Source: Lachnospiraceae bacterium AC2031 (lineage in GTDB: Bacteria > Bacillota > Clostridia > Lachnospirales > Lachnospiraceae). Taken from it: DNA of 64,000 bases. The DNA lies in the NCBI GenBank assembly GCA_000687975.1, contig JIAB01000001.1, positions 1,488,001-1,552,000 of the forward strand, read 5' to 3'. This document shows, piece by piece, positions 17,745-26,559 of this stretch. A program made the position numbers and the translations under genes. Under the pieces are notes generated by a model. It made no database searches, had not been told where the DNA came from, and saw nothing but the letters and a program-made list of their open reading frames with translations. How positions within the stretch are numbered: the first letter of the stretch is position 1; the number at the start of each line of letters is the position of its first letter.

Positions 17745-19529
17745 ATGAGAAGACGAGCTATAGCAATACTTGTCGCAGCTATGATGACATTAGGTCTTGC
17801 TGGCTGCGGAGGAATAAAGGTTACAGAAAATATAAAGAATAGAGATGATGTTACAGAAGCATCCACGGAGGCTACAACCGAAGCTACAACTGCCGAGGTG
17901 GCGAGCGTCAATGATTCAACTGAGACAACCACTGAAGAAACTGCCACTTCAGGTGATGGTACTGCTCTTGGCATGAATAATGAATCTGACGAAGCAATAA
18001 ATTATGAGGATCTTCTGTTCCCTACTCAGTACGGCGAGAAGGTTACATATGGGGACACACCTTATATCTACGCTAGATCATATTGCTATTATATAGATTA
18101 TAAAAAGGTAAGGATCTACTCAGTCGAGCAGGATCAACTTTTCCTTGGTCCGGGAACTGAGGATAAGTATCCGGGAATCAAGAAAGCTCTTGATGATTAT
18201 AACTCAAAGCATAACTACGGAGTTTCAAATGTAGATGAAGCCGTTCTTGATATGGCAAAAGAACGGGCTGATAGTTATTTTGACGAGGGTCAGCAGGACT
18301 TTGTAGGTTTCTATGACAGAACCAAAGCTTATATAACAAGAGTTGATGATCAGGTTATCAGTATCATGGATGATTCGGAGGACTACGATGGTGGTGCTCA
18401 TGGAATGTACGGCTACGGTGGATATGTTTATGATTCTCAGACCGGTGAAGAGATCAAGCTTTCTGATGTGGTAAGTAGTGCAGATGCATTAAAAGATGCC
18501 GCTATTGATGTTTTTACAAGAGACTACTTTGAAGTTGGTATGATGGAATCCGGCTCAACCGATAATCTTGAGGCGAGCTTTGATGATCTCGATTCACTGA
18601 ATTGGACACTTGGCCCAACCAGTCTGAATCTTTACTATAATCCATATGCGATTGGCTCCTACGCCAGCGGTGTTCAGATTCTCAGAATCCGCTTTGCTGA
18701 CTATCCATCACTTTTTAACAAAGGTTATGGAGCATCAGACGGCAACTGGGCTATGAAGCTTGAGAACTATCTTAATAATGAAATTTATGAAGATATAACT
18801 GGTGATGATGTTGCCGAGTTTATTCGTGTTGATCTAAACAGCGAATATGATGAAGATTTTGGTGAGTCATACAACACCAACATCTTTATCCAGACCTACA
18901 AAGAGGATAAGTCCTTAGATCTTGAAAATGCCAGCTACAATACCGAAGTTTATCTCGTGAAAAATAATGACTCCTACTATATCTTTGTAGTAGGTGAAGA
19001 TGCGGAAACACAGGATTATCCAACCTATATTTATGAGATAACTGGTGGAGATATCCAGGACTGCCGTACCGAGTACGGAAGAATCTCAGTGTTCGGAGAT
19101 CAGAGTGGCCATGGCGATGACTATTACTATAATATCAGAGGCCTCTTCTATAACCCTAATTTCTTTTATAAGTTTTGCGAGACTTATCTGGTAAGCACAA
19201 TATACGGATTTAGACCATATACGTTAGATGGAGATGGAAACGAGGTTCCACTTTCTGATAACTATGTTTATATGTATCACCACGAGCTTACCTCAAAGAT
19301 CGAGCTAAATGTTAGCGAAATAAATGAGTATGGCGAAGTGGTCAAGGGCATCACAGTCCCAGCAGGAACCACCTACTACGTTCTACGTTCTGACGACAGA
19401 ACCTATGCGGACTGTCAGCTTGATGATGGACGTCTTGTGCGAGTAATCGTCCTTGGTACAGAATTCCCACCACTTGTTAATGGTAGTAGTATTTACGATG
19501 CCTTCGATAACGTCTTATATTCAGATTAA
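17745..19529 (+). CDS. Lipoprotein with RsiV/DUF3298-like domain
   Basis: A 594-residue exported lipoprotein. The lipobox LGLAGC lies at the end of a short signal sequence, and a Thr/Glu-rich linker (TEATTEATT-like) follows. Around residues 200-300, DDGGAHGMYGYGGYVYD followed by TGEEIKLSDVV matches the DUF3298 (RsiV/PdaC-type) pattern. The last 250 residues are unassigned. I chose ATG 17745, which follows GGGGG by four bases, over the in-frame ATG at 17727 that lacks a site. It could bind a ligand or cell-wall fragment at the membrane; no sigma factor lies beside it. Confidence 0.75.
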   Translation: MRRRAIAILVAAMMTLGLAGCGGIKVTENIKNRDDVTEASTEATTEATTAEVASVNDSTETTTEETATSGDGTALGMNNESDEAINYEDLLFPTQYGEKVTYGDTPYIYARSYCYYIDYKKVRIYSVEQDQLFLGPGTEDKYPGIKKALDDYNSKHNYGVSNVDEAVLDMAKERADSYFDEGQQDFVGFYDRTKAYITRVDDQVISIMDDSEDYDGGAHGMYGYGGYVYDSQTGEEIKLSDVVSSADALKDAAIDVFTRDYFEVGMMESGSTDNLEASFDDLDSLNWTLGPTSLNLYYNPYAIGSYASGVQILRIRFADYPSLFNKGYGASDGNWAMKLENYLNNEIYEDITGDDVAEFIRVDLNSEYDEDFGESYNTNIFIQTYKEDKSLDLENASYNTEVYLVKNNDSYYIFVVGEDAETQDYPTYIYEITGGDIQDCRTEYGRISVFGDQSGHGDDYYYNIRGLFYNPNFFYKFCETYLVSTIYGFRPYTLDGDGNEVPLSDNYVYMYHHELTSKIELNVSEINEYGEVVKGITVPAGTTYYVLRSDDRTYADCQLDDGRLVRVIVLGTEFPPLVNGSSIYDAFDNVLYSD

Positions 19530-19596
19530 AAAAGTGGTTGCGAAACTAAAGGAATAATTATATAATTGTCTAGCGTTGTAAATGCCAAGCACGTTT

Positions 19597-19670
19597 GGCC
19601 CAGTGGCTCAGTTGGTTAGAGCGCCGCCCTGTCACGGCGGAGGTCACGGGTTCGAGTCCCGTTTGGGTCG
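19597..19670 (+). tRNA. tRNA-Asp (anticodon GTC)
   Basis: A 74-nt cloverleaf. The acceptor stem GGCCCAG/TTGGGTC has G-U pairs, the D-arm is GCTCAGTTGGTTAGAGC, the anticodon loop CTGTCAC gives GTC, and the T-arm is GGGTTCGAGTCCC. It is four bases from tRNA-Leu, so the two are probably one transcript. Confidence 0.96.
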
Positions 19671-19674
19671 TTAA

Positions 19675-19760
19675 GCCGGCGTGGCGGAATTGGCAGACGC
19701 CCGGGACTTAAAATCCCGTGAGGAGCGATCCTCGTACCGGTTCGACCCCGGTCGCCGGCA
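19675..19760 (+). tRNA. tRNA-Leu (anticodon TAA)
   Basis: An 86-nt class II tRNA. The acceptor stem is GCCGGCG/CGCCGGC with discriminator A. The anticodon loop CTTAAAA gives TAA, reading UUA. The variable arm (TGAGGAGCGATCCTCG) is long, and the T-arm is CCGGTTCGACCCCGG. Confidence 0.96.
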
Positions 19761-19764
19761 AAAC

Positions 19765-19798
19765 AAAACCGTAAGTTCATAAGAACTTACGGTTTTTT
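19765..19798. terminator. Terminator between the tRNA pair and the convergent ABC operon
   Basis: A 14-base perfect stem (19765-19778 with 19783-19796) with an ATAA loop and A/T-runs on both sides. It serves the tRNA transcript and probably also the minus-strand ABC permease transcript ending at 19817. Confidence 0.93.
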
Positions 19799-19816
19799 AT
19801 TTCAGATATCATTTAA

Positions 19817-22417
19817 CTACTCTATTCGCAGTCTATCTACCACACTCTTCTTGCTGAGGTTGTTGTATGCAACCACAGGTATTATCAGTATCAGCACAGC
19901 CAGGATTGGCAGACACACTAGAAGTGGTGTAAGGGTGAAATGCCATTTGAACATTACTATTCCGTTAACAAGCGCCTTTATCAATGTACAGTTAAGTATA
20001 GTTCCAAGCACAGTTGCGGTAATAGCCGTCCAGATAAAGTATACAAATCCTTCTTTAATTAGACTCATCTTCTGCTGCTTTCCTGTCATACCAACAGCTT
20101 CAAGCATGGCAAGTTCTCTGCTTCTTACAAGTATAGAAGTGATGATGGTATTAGCGAAGTTCAGAAGCCCAATAAGTCCAAGTATGGCACTTACAACCGA
20201 ACCAACCAGGGCCATCATGTCACCAAATGACTTATACTGAGCAACGATACTATCCTTTGATTTGTAGCTTAGACTTGAATCAACTGAGGTTGTATAGTTC
20301 TTCAGCCACTCTTCAAATTCTTCCTCCTTGTCATCCTCAACATCGACGATTGTTCTCATCGGCTTCCAGTCACCATTCAGACTAAGGAACTCATCTTCAG
20401 GAAGAATCAGGTCACAGTTAAATGTTGAATACATCTGAAGCCCCATAGCATAAGGAATATCTACCACAGCATAAACCTCATACTCCTTCATTGGTGCATT
20501 TTCGTATGTCTCCCTTGGATAGATATCTCCAGTCGGAGCTTCTACTTCAATAGTTTCTCTATACTTAGGATCATGGCTTCTAATCTTAACCTTTTCCCCA
20601 GGATTGAAGAAGTTGAGATACTCTTGGTTGTCATGATTATAATCGAATCTTATGGCCAGCACATAATCGCCAGAATTAAACTTGTCCCAGTCTATTTCTT
20701 TCGAACCATCAATAGATTCAATTACTTTTAATCTCTCTACGGCAAGTTTACTCATTCCATAAGTATTTCCGTCAATTACCTTATCCTCATCGTAACTTGC
20801 AAGATAGTCATCAACATTAAAGTCATCAAATTGTGAATAGTGGTCTTCAAGCATCTGCTTTACCAAATCCTTACTAAGGAAGTTCTCCTTCAGTCTTGCC
20901 CAGGATTCATCATCAAACTCATGGTGACCACAATAGATATAAACATTTCCAACTTCCTCTACACCATCCTGAGCTTCCAGCTCGCTAAGGAACTCCTCAC
21001 TAATTGCCTCCATCTCCTTGTCGTAAACTCCAGGATTATCAAGAGCTGCATCCTGCACACTATAATCAGAAATTATAAGATTGCCTACATATTCGTCCAT
21101 GCTGAAACCAGTGATAAATGCATATGCACCGATCAGTACTATAATCGAAAGACTGAGAGACAGAACAACAAGCGCCATCTTCTTCTTAGGCTTTCCATCC
21201 TTACCTCTGGCCTCAGTAAACTTCATCGCCTCAATAGGTGAAACTTTAGATGCCTTCTTGCATGGCTTTCCAGCACTGATAATCACAGTTAAATATGAGA
21301 AGAGAGCCGCTCCCAGGATAATCCAGATGTTAAGGTGGAGCTGTCCCTTATCGATAGAAACTGTTGAGAATTCATTTGAAATTGTTGGCAAAAGCAGGGC
21401 GCCTACACCAATACCCAACGCAAGACCTATAGGAATTCCGATAACTGATATAAAGCTTGCTCGTCTCATTACCAGCTTTTTCAGCTGTTTTCCTGTAGTA
21501 CCGATAGTCTTAAGAAGTCCGTACTCCTGCATATCGGAAATGATATTGAGATAGAAAATGTTATATATAATAAGGTAACCTGCAGCGAAGAAAGTTAGTA
21601 GCAAAATACTACAAATTACAACCATGCTAGGATCAATCCTGCTTCCAGCATACGCCCAGTTAACTCCGTACTCCACGTCATCACGAATCCCAGTTCTTTC
21701 AATAAGAGCAATCGTTTTCTCCTCTATATTGAAGGAATTACTGAAGTTAAAGTCTGCTGAGATCCAGCCTATATAATCATTATGCTCATATTCAGATAAG
21801 GGCTTCTGCTTTGTAGGTGCGTACTTTTCCTGAAAGGCCTTTGATACAAGTCCCTCCTGGGCCATAGATATAGGGTCCCCTCTGTAATATCCAGAGAGAA
21901 CAAAATCGTAGGTTTTCGTTTCATTCCCTATTGACATATCTATTGAAAGTTTAGTACCAATCTCTTCAGGCACTCCAAGAGCCTTTAGAGTAAGGTCACT
22001 CAGAACGATTTCATTTTCCGCCTCTGGCATCTTTCCTACTTCAGGATAACAGAAGCCGCTCTTTGCAGCCTCAGGTTCAAAATAATTAAACTCCGTATAT
22101 GTCTTATCAAGTCTTCGGTCATCTGCAGCTCCAACTATAATACGGTAGGTTAAATCCTTTATCTCCGGATCATCCTTGAGCTTGTCATACTCTGACTGAC
22201 AAAGATATTTAAATCCCGAATGATGAGTTCCACCTACCTGTCTCATGGTCGATATCTGAATCTCCTTCAGCATGCTTCCGCCAACTGTGAAGAGTGATGA
22301 AAAAAGAAGTGTTGTAAGTATTACAGATGCAATAAGCACCAGGTATTTCTTTATATTTACCTTAATGCCACTAAGGGCCAGGTTATTAATTGCTTTTTTA
22401 TTGTTGACTCTTTTCAT
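19817..22417 (-). CDS. FtsX-type ABC exporter permease (paralogue 1)
   Basis: An 866-residue permease with a duplicated FtsX layout. One helix at about 26-48 is followed by a large extracytoplasmic domain. Three helices come next (about 270-390), then a helix near 430, a second large external domain, and three C-terminal helices. Conserved membrane-proximal motifs are YGLLKTIGTTGKQLKKLVMRR and MLEAVGMTGKQQ. It pairs with the ATPase gene 56 bases upstream, like MacB/LolCDE-type systems that move lipids, peptides or antibiotics out of the membrane. The permease at 46390 is a close paralogue of near-identical length. The substrate is unknown. Confidence 0.92.
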   Translation of the reverse strand: MKRVNNKKAINNLALSGIKVNIKKYLVLIASVILTTLLFSSLFTVGGSMLKEIQISTMRQVGGTHHSGFKYLCQSEYDKLKDDPEIKDLTYRIIVGAADDRRLDKTYTEFNYFEPEAAKSGFCYPEVGKMPEAENEIVLSDLTLKALGVPEEIGTKLSIDMSIGNETKTYDFVLSGYYRGDPISMAQEGLVSKAFQEKYAPTKQKPLSEYEHNDYIGWISADFNFSNSFNIEEKTIALIERTGIRDDVEYGVNWAYAGSRIDPSMVVICSILLLTFFAAGYLIIYNIFYLNIISDMQEYGLLKTIGTTGKQLKKLVMRRASFISVIGIPIGLALGIGVGALLLPTISNEFSTVSIDKGQLHLNIWIILGAALFSYLTVIISAGKPCKKASKVSPIEAMKFTEARGKDGKPKKKMALVVLSLSLSIIVLIGAYAFITGFSMDEYVGNLIISDYSVQDAALDNPGVYDKEMEAISEEFLSELEAQDGVEEVGNVYIYCGHHEFDDESWARLKENFLSKDLVKQMLEDHYSQFDDFNVDDYLASYDEDKVIDGNTYGMSKLAVERLKVIESIDGSKEIDWDKFNSGDYVLAIRFDYNHDNQEYLNFFNPGEKVKIRSHDPKYRETIEVEAPTGDIYPRETYENAPMKEYEVYAVVDIPYAMGLQMYSTFNCDLILPEDEFLSLNGDWKPMRTIVDVEDDKEEEFEEWLKNYTTSVDSSLSYKSKDSIVAQYKSFGDMMALVGSVVSAILGLIGLLNFANTIITSILVRSRELAMLEAVGMTGKQQKMSLIKEGFVYFIWTAITATVLGTILNCTLIKALVNGIVMFKWHFTLTPLLVCLPILAVLILIIPVVAYNNLSKKSVVDRLRIE

Positions 22418-22473
22418 TGTCTTTTCCTTAAAGTCTTTCTTTCTATATTTTATCCCTCTTGATCATCCCTTAC

Positions 22474-23136
22474 TTAAACAATATGTCCATCTTCGATTCT
22501 TATTGTTCTATCTGCCATCTGTGCTATCTCATCGTTGTGGGTAATCATCACTATAGTCTGGTTGAACTTCCTGCCTGTGGTTTTAAGAAGTCCAAGCACA
22601 TCCTGACTAGTCTTGCTATCCAGATTTCCTGTTGGCTCATCAGCAAGAATTATTGCCGGCTTAGAAGCAAGAGCACGTGCTATAGCAACTCTCTGCTGCT
22701 GTCCTCCTGAAAGCTTGGAAGGGAGCACCTTGGTCTTCGACTGAAGTCCAAGAGTTTCGATAACATTTGACACGAAGTCTTCGTCCACCTGCTTTCCATC
22801 CAGCTGAATAGGAAGAATTATGTTGTCATAAACGCTGATCGAAGGAACCAGGTTAAAGCTCTGGAAAATAAATCCGATCTTTCTGCGTCTAAAGATGCAG
22901 AGCTCATCTCCTTTCAGCTTCGAGATATCTTTATCATCAATGACCACTGTTCCTGAGGTTGGAGTATCAAGGCCTCCCAGCATATGAAGCAGTGTGGACT
23001 TTCCACTTCCGCTGGTGCCTATGATACTCACAAACTCACCACGCTCCACGGTAAGGGAAACACCGTCAAGCGCCTTAACAAGAGTGTCATCTTGTCCGTA
23101 ATGTTTTGTCAGATTTTCTGCGACTAATATACTCAT
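22474..23136 (-). CDS. ABC transporter ATP-binding protein (MacB/LolD type, paralogue 1)
   Basis: A 220-residue ATPase. Walker A is GTSGSGKST, the signature is LSGGQQQR, Walker B is [13 protein letters not shown] and the H-loop is [15 protein letters not shown] precedes the ATG by about seven bases. It supplies energy to the permease encoded directly downstream. The product of 49030-49692 has the same length and almost the same sequence. A conserved 9-6-9 inverted repeat lies 73-108 bases before the start. Confidence 0.95.
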   Translation of the reverse strand: MSILVAENLTKHYGQDDTLVKALDGVSLTVERGEFVSIIGTSGSGKSTLLHMLGGLDTPTSGTVVIDDKDISKLKGDELCIFRRRKIGFIFQSFNLVPSISVYDNIILPIQLDGKQVDEDFVSNVIETLGLQSKTKVLPSKLSGGQQQRVAIARALASKPAIILADEPTGNLDSKTSQDVLGLLKTTGRKFNQTIVMITHNDEIAQMADRTIRIEDGHIV

Positions 23137-23208
23137 TATTATGCCTCCATATATTTGAACATGAGTTTTCCTTTTACTCTAATCTAAAAATATCATAGAA
23201 CTCTTACA

Positions 23209-23244
23209 AGAATATTTCTGAATTCTTTCAAAATTGAAAGAATT
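23209..23244 (-). promoter_or_regulatory. Conserved operator upstream of ABC operon 1
   Basis: On the plus strand AGAATATTTCTG is followed at once by AATTCTTTC, six bases, then GAAAGAATT. The same layout stands at 49767-49802 before the paralogous operon. On the minus strand a TATGAT -10-like box follows but no good -35, which fits an activator-dependent promoter. The likely ligand is the OmpR-type regulator encoded at 24881. Confidence 0.7.
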
Positions 23245-23251
23245 AAAAAAA

Positions 23252-23300
23252 GTGCAGCGGGGTCCGTCCCCACTGCACCAAGGTCTGTCCCCACTTGCAC
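23252..23300. repeat. GTGCAG-family palindromic repeat with 22-base tail, copy 2
   Basis: The 27-bp palindrome (23252-23278) is followed by CAAGGTCTGTCCCCACTTGC and AC. The same composite, palindrome plus tail in the same orientation, recurs at 24765-24813, 1.5 kb away on the other side of the LytTR operon. Confidence 0.8.
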
Positions 23301-23329
23301 ATTTTTATCGAAAATATTAGTCGAAAGTA

Positions 23330-23749
23330 TTAGTCGAGATTTAGTTGTTCGATGATCGCATTTGCCTTTCTGATCTGTCTAAAGAAGATCAGGTAGTATA
23401 CAAGAGCACACACGGCAAATGGAATTGTTACGGATATAAACATATCGCGATACGCAGTTGGTGCCAACGTTGCGTAATGACTTACCCACCATACGAATCC
23501 CAAAACAAGGCCTTCTGTTATCAAATACTGTCCAACGAATACAGGGATAAATGGAAATCTCTGCAGATAGTAGTGAACCGCCAGTATGGTGGTGATCAGT
23601 AACGCTATACCAAAACAGAGGAATATGTTCTCTGTATAATGTGGATCCGTGATTCCGTGTGCTTTTTCCCAGATCAGTTTTACGAGGACATTTAGCGTGA
23701 AGCAAATGCATACGATGGATATAAAGTTTTTTCTGTTTATTAGCTTCAC
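23330..23749 (-). CDS. DUF3021-family four-helix membrane protein
   Basis: A 139-residue membrane protein with four hydrophobic segments and a short polar C-terminal tail. Size, helix count and position right after a LytTR regulator fit DUF3021, whose members commonly accompany LytTR genes. It begins four bases inside the regulator's stop (23746-23749), so the two are translationally coupled. It shares the segment TAYRDMFIS with the first protein of the operon (TAYRDVFIN), so the two are probably related. It may sequester or sense for the regulator; that is inference from the pairing. Confidence 0.78.
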   Translation of the reverse strand: MKLINRKNFISIVCICFTLNVLVKLIWEKAHGITDPHYTENIFLCFGIALLITTILAVHYYLQRFPFIPVFVGQYLITEGLVLGFVWWVSHYATLAPTAYRDMFISVTIPFAVCALVYYLIFFRQIRKANAIIEQLNLD

Positions 23750-24204
23750 TTTGCTTTCCCTCCTTGAATCTTAGATAACTTTTCATAAAACTCTTTCTTA
23801 TAGCTTCGGTTCATTATCAACTTCTCGTCATTTTTCAGGAAAATGATAACTCTCATATTCAGGTCACCCTGCAGTTTCTTTATCTTATATACATTTACTA
23901 CAGATGACTTGCTGACTCTTACGAAGCCAATCTTTGAATACTCTTCAATTATATCTCTAAGAGCTTCCTTCACTTCGATACACATATCTTTTGTGTAAGC
24001 GAAGATCTTTCTATCTACAGTTTCAAAGTAGAATATATCAGTTACTGCGACGGTTACCTTCTTATCGTCCACAGTTCCTTCTATATATCTTAGAGTATCA
24101 CGAAGTCTATCCAGAACTGCATTTGTCTCTTCATCAATCTTGTCATAATGGAGTTCCAGATAGTTCTCTTCGATATTCTCTTCTTTTGTCTTAACTAATC
24201 TCAT
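23746..24204 (-). CDS. LytTR-domain transcription regulator
   Basis: A 152-residue protein without a receiver domain. An N-terminal helical part is followed by a LytTR DNA-binding domain from about residue 55 (ILYFETVDRKIFAYT-like strand, YSKIGFVRVSKSSVVNVYKIKK, MRVIIFLKNDEKLIMNRSYKKEF). It overlaps the preceding membrane-protein gene by one base and the DUF3021 gene by four bases. Two direct CTAAGTTGC repeats 21 bases apart upstream of the operon are candidate binding sites, so autoregulation is likely. Confidence 0.88.
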   Translation of the reverse strand: MRLVKTKEENIEENYLELHYDKIDEETNAVLDRLRDTLRYIEGTVDDKKVTVAVTDIFYFETVDRKIFAYTKDMCIEVKEALRDIIEEYSKIGFVRVSKSSVVNVYKIKKLQGDLNMRVIIFLKNDEKLIMNRSYKKEFYEKLSKIQGGKAK

Positions 24205-24611
24205 TAATTCTTCTTAACTTTCTTACGAATTATAGTTGCCACAAGCACAACGATTGTAACAAATATAAAGCCTGCTGTATAGTTAATAAATACATCTCTA
24301 TAAGCTGTACTGGCAAGCTCTGCAGTAAGTCCTCTTAAGAATACATATAACATAACAAGAAGTAATGTTGGTATATATACTGTTACAACTTTTAAGAAGA
24401 AGTTGTTGATCTTTACATACTTTATAAGTGCATATGCAACTACTGCTATTGCTACAAGAACTGCTCTGTCAAGCTCATGCCAGTTACCTGATGGATCTTC
24501 GAAAACTCCCTTACCAAGGTAGATAAGACTGTTCAGTATTGTTGCCGCAAAATAGATCTCAAAATATAAGAATAAAGGTCCTCTTAAATACTTTTCCCAC
24601 ACGTTTTTCAT
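24204..24611 (-). CDS. DUF3021-like membrane protein, first gene of the LytTR operon
   Basis: A 135-residue four-helix membrane protein ending in a basic tail (IIRKKVKKN). The start at 24611 follows GGGAGGA by about seven bases; the longer frame begins inside poly-T leader sequence and is rejected. It shares the STAYRDVFIN segment with the DUF3021 protein two genes downstream. The regulator is therefore encoded between two related membrane proteins. Function unknown. Confidence 0.8.
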   Translation of the reverse strand: MKNVWEKYLRGPLFLYFEIYFAATILNSLIYLGKGVFEDPSGNWHELDRAVLVAIAVVAYALIKYVKINNFFLKVVTVYIPTLLLVMLYVFLRGLTAELASTAYRDVFINYTAGFIFVTIVVLVATIIRKKVKKN

Positions 24612-24717
24612 AATTAGTTCCTCCCTTTGAACACTTTGTTTTTGTTGTTTTTTGTTTGTTTTTTTGTTTACAAACGCATGATACCCCCGCCCCCGGAATA
24701 ACACAATAGAACCTGTG

Positions 24718-24747
24718 CTAAGTTGCAACTCAGCATGTCTAAGTTGC
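24718..24747 (-). promoter_or_regulatory. Candidate LytTR binding sites (two direct repeats, 21-bp spacing)
   Basis: CTAAGTTGC stands at 24718-24726 and again at 24739-24747, separated by 12 bases. Paired 9-bp direct repeats with 12-13 bases between them are the known architecture for LytTR proteins such as AgrA. On the minus strand the inner copy overlaps AACTTA, 17 bases before TTATTC, a plausible -35/-10 pair for the operon. Confidence 0.55.
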
Positions 24748-24764
24748 GAAAATCTCTAAATTTG

Positions 24765-24813
24765 GTGCAGTGGGGACGGACCCCACTGCACCAAGGTCTG
24801 TCCCTACTTGCAC
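24765..24813. repeat. GTGCAG-family palindromic repeat with tail, copy 3
   Basis: The palindrome (24765-24791) is centred on GGGGACGGACCCC and followed by the same 22-base tail as copy 2, with one base changed. It lies between the divergent LytTR operon and the response-regulator gene. Confidence 0.8.
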
Positions 24814-24880
24814 ATTTTCAGTATTTTGTTTATATTGTTTGAGTGGCATAAATTACTGCAGACATTATAGGAGTTTAAAC

Positions 24881-25582
24881 ATGAACATACAGATAGTAGA
24901 AGATGACCGCTCTCTCAGCGAGGGCGTTGCAATAACACTTAGTGATGGCAATTCATTTAATAAGGAATATACAATAGGGGACGCGAAGACAGGATTTCTA
25001 AATTACGGAGACGGACTTAGTCTCATCATCCTGGACCTAAATCTTCCAGATGGCAGCGGGTATGATTATCTGAAGTTTGTCCGCGAAAGAAGCAATGTCC
25101 CTGTACTGATCCTTACAGCAAATGATCTGGAGATGGATGAGGTTACAGGACTTACACTCGGAGCTGATGACTTCCTTACTAAGCCTTTCAGCCTTGCAGT
25201 ACTTAGAGCAAGAGTTGCTTCTTTAATAAGAAGAAGTGAAATGAGTAATGACAAGTCCAGTGGAGATGGAGCAGACAGCAAATCGCTTATTTATGAACTG
25301 GATGATATGACATTTGACTTTGATAAGCTGATCTTTAAGAAGGGTGACGTGGAGATCGTCCTTAGTGTAAATGAACAGAGACTCCTAAAGCTGTTCCTTG
25401 ATAACAAGGGCCGCGTGCTCACAAGAAACATTTTGATGGACAGACTCTGGGGAAATGACGGCGAATTCGTGGATGAAAATGCCCTCTCAGTTACCATTAA
25501 TCGTTTGAGAAGCAAGATAGACGGCGGTGCAGATGTGAAGCATATCAGCACAGTTTATGGACAGGGATACAGATTCGACTAA
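24881..25582 (+). CDS. OmpR-family response regulator
   Basis: A 233-residue two-domain regulator. The receiver has the acidic pair EDD at 6-8, the phospho-acceptor Asp in LIILDLNLPDG, the Thr in LTAND and the Lys in KPF. A winged-helix Trans_reg_C domain with VSVTINRLRSKI-type recognition helix (here ALSVTINRLRSKID) and a C-terminal YGQGYRF completes it. The start at 24881 follows AGGAG; the longer frame runs through the repeat at 24765. The kinase follows 45 bases downstream. The pair is the best candidate to control the ABC operons at 23136 and 49692. Confidence 0.95.
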   Translation: MNIQIVEDDRSLSEGVAITLSDGNSFNKEYTIGDAKTGFLNYGDGLSLIILDLNLPDGSGYDYLKFVRERSNVPVLILTANDLEMDEVTGLTLGADDFLTKPFSLAVLRARVASLIRRSEMSNDKSSGDGADSKSLIYELDDMTFDFDKLIFKKGDVEIVLSVNEQRLLKLFLDNKGRVLTRNILMDRLWGNDGEFVDENALSVTINRLRSKIDGGADVKHISTVYGQGYRFD

Positions 25583-25627
25583 AACTTGATTCAACTTAAT
25601 TTGATTCAGCAATAAAAGGTGAAAAGT

Positions 25628-26482
25628 ATGTTTGAGAATAAGACTATAGCCAGACTTGAAGAGATGCTTGATGCAGCTATAGAAGGAAACTTTGTTGAAA
25701 GTGAATATGACGAGACCAAGCTCTCAAGGCTTGAGTCCAGATGGAAGGAGTTCCTCGGCAGTTCGGCTCTGTCCAATCAGAATCTTGAGGCAGAAAGACA
25801 TAGACTTGAGGAATTCATATCTGATATATCACACCAGACAAAGACTCCAATGACAAATATCAAGATGTACACTGAGCTTCTTAAAGAGGAAGCTGCCCGC
25901 GGAGAAGATGCATCTATCGAGAGGATCAGCAGTTATGCGTCAATGATAGATAAACAGAACACACGACTTGAGTTTCTGGTAGATTCACTTACAAAGCTGT
26001 CTCGACTGGAAAATGGAACTCTAGCGGTTGTTCCTAAAGAAGAACAGATAGATAAGCTGATCACTACTTCCATCTCAGCTGTTGAATCCAAGGCAAAGCT
26101 AAAGAATATATCCATTACTCATAAGAAGGACGAAACACTTAAAGCGTCCTTTGATCTTAAGTGGACTAACGAAGCACTTATCAACATTCTCGACAATGCC
26201 GTAAAGTATAGTCCTGAGAATGGCGCTATAGAAGTTTTTACTGTTCAATATGATATGTATCAGGCCATTCACGTAGTTGATAATGGTCCCGGAATCAGTG
26301 AAGAAGATACAGCAAAGATCTTCGGTCGATTCTATAGAGGTAGCGAGGTTCAGCAGGAAGAAGGAGTCGGTATAGGACTCTATCTTACAAGAGAGATCGT
26401 TGCCAAAGAAGATGGCTACCTTAAGGTTGTTCCAAACAACAAGCGCGAAGGCGGCGAGTTCATCGTCTACCTACGTAGATGA
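25628..26482 (+). CDS. Sensor histidine kinase without membrane segments
   Basis: A 284-residue kinase. The H-box ISDISHQTKTPMTNIK, N-box INILDNAVKYSP, G1 box DNGPGIS and G2 box GVGIGLYL are intact. There is no transmembrane helix: an approximately 65-residue charged, helical N-terminus leads straight into the dimerisation domain. It must therefore sense inside the cell or through a membrane partner, as BceS-like kinases do with their transporter. I chose ATG 25628, five bases after AAGGTGA; a GTG at 25619 is possible. It ends before a convergent terminator and rtcB. Confidence 0.9.
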   Translation: MFENKTIARLEEMLDAAIEGNFVESEYDETKLSRLESRWKEFLGSSALSNQNLEAERHRLEEFISDISHQTKTPMTNIKMYTELLKEEAARGEDASIERISSYASMIDKQNTRLEFLVDSLTKLSRLENGTLAVVPKEEQIDKLITTSISAVESKAKLKNISITHKKDETLKASFDLKWTNEALINILDNAVKYSPENGAIEVFTVQYDMYQAIHVVDNGPGISEEDTAKIFGRFYRGSEVQQEEGVGIGLYLTREIVAKEDGYLKVVPNNKREGGEFIVYLRR

Positions 26483-26510
26483 TTCAACATAAAAAATAAC
26501 AAAATATAAT

Positions 26511-26545
26511 CCAAACCCCAAGGTATTTAATACCATAAGGTTTGG
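26511..26545. terminator. Stem-loop between convergent kinase and rtcB genes
   Basis: CCAAACC pairs with GGTTTGG, with an inner GGTA/TACC. There is no long T-run on either strand (ATTTAG on plus, ATTATATTTTG on minus). It is probably a shared weak terminator. Confidence 0.5.
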
Positions 26546-26559
26546 ATTTAGAGTATCAT

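Noticed and set aside
24204-24728. The longer 174-residue start of the first LytTR-operon gene
   Set aside because: The extra 39 codons run through poly-T leader and binding-site sequence; GGGAGGA fixes the start at 24611.
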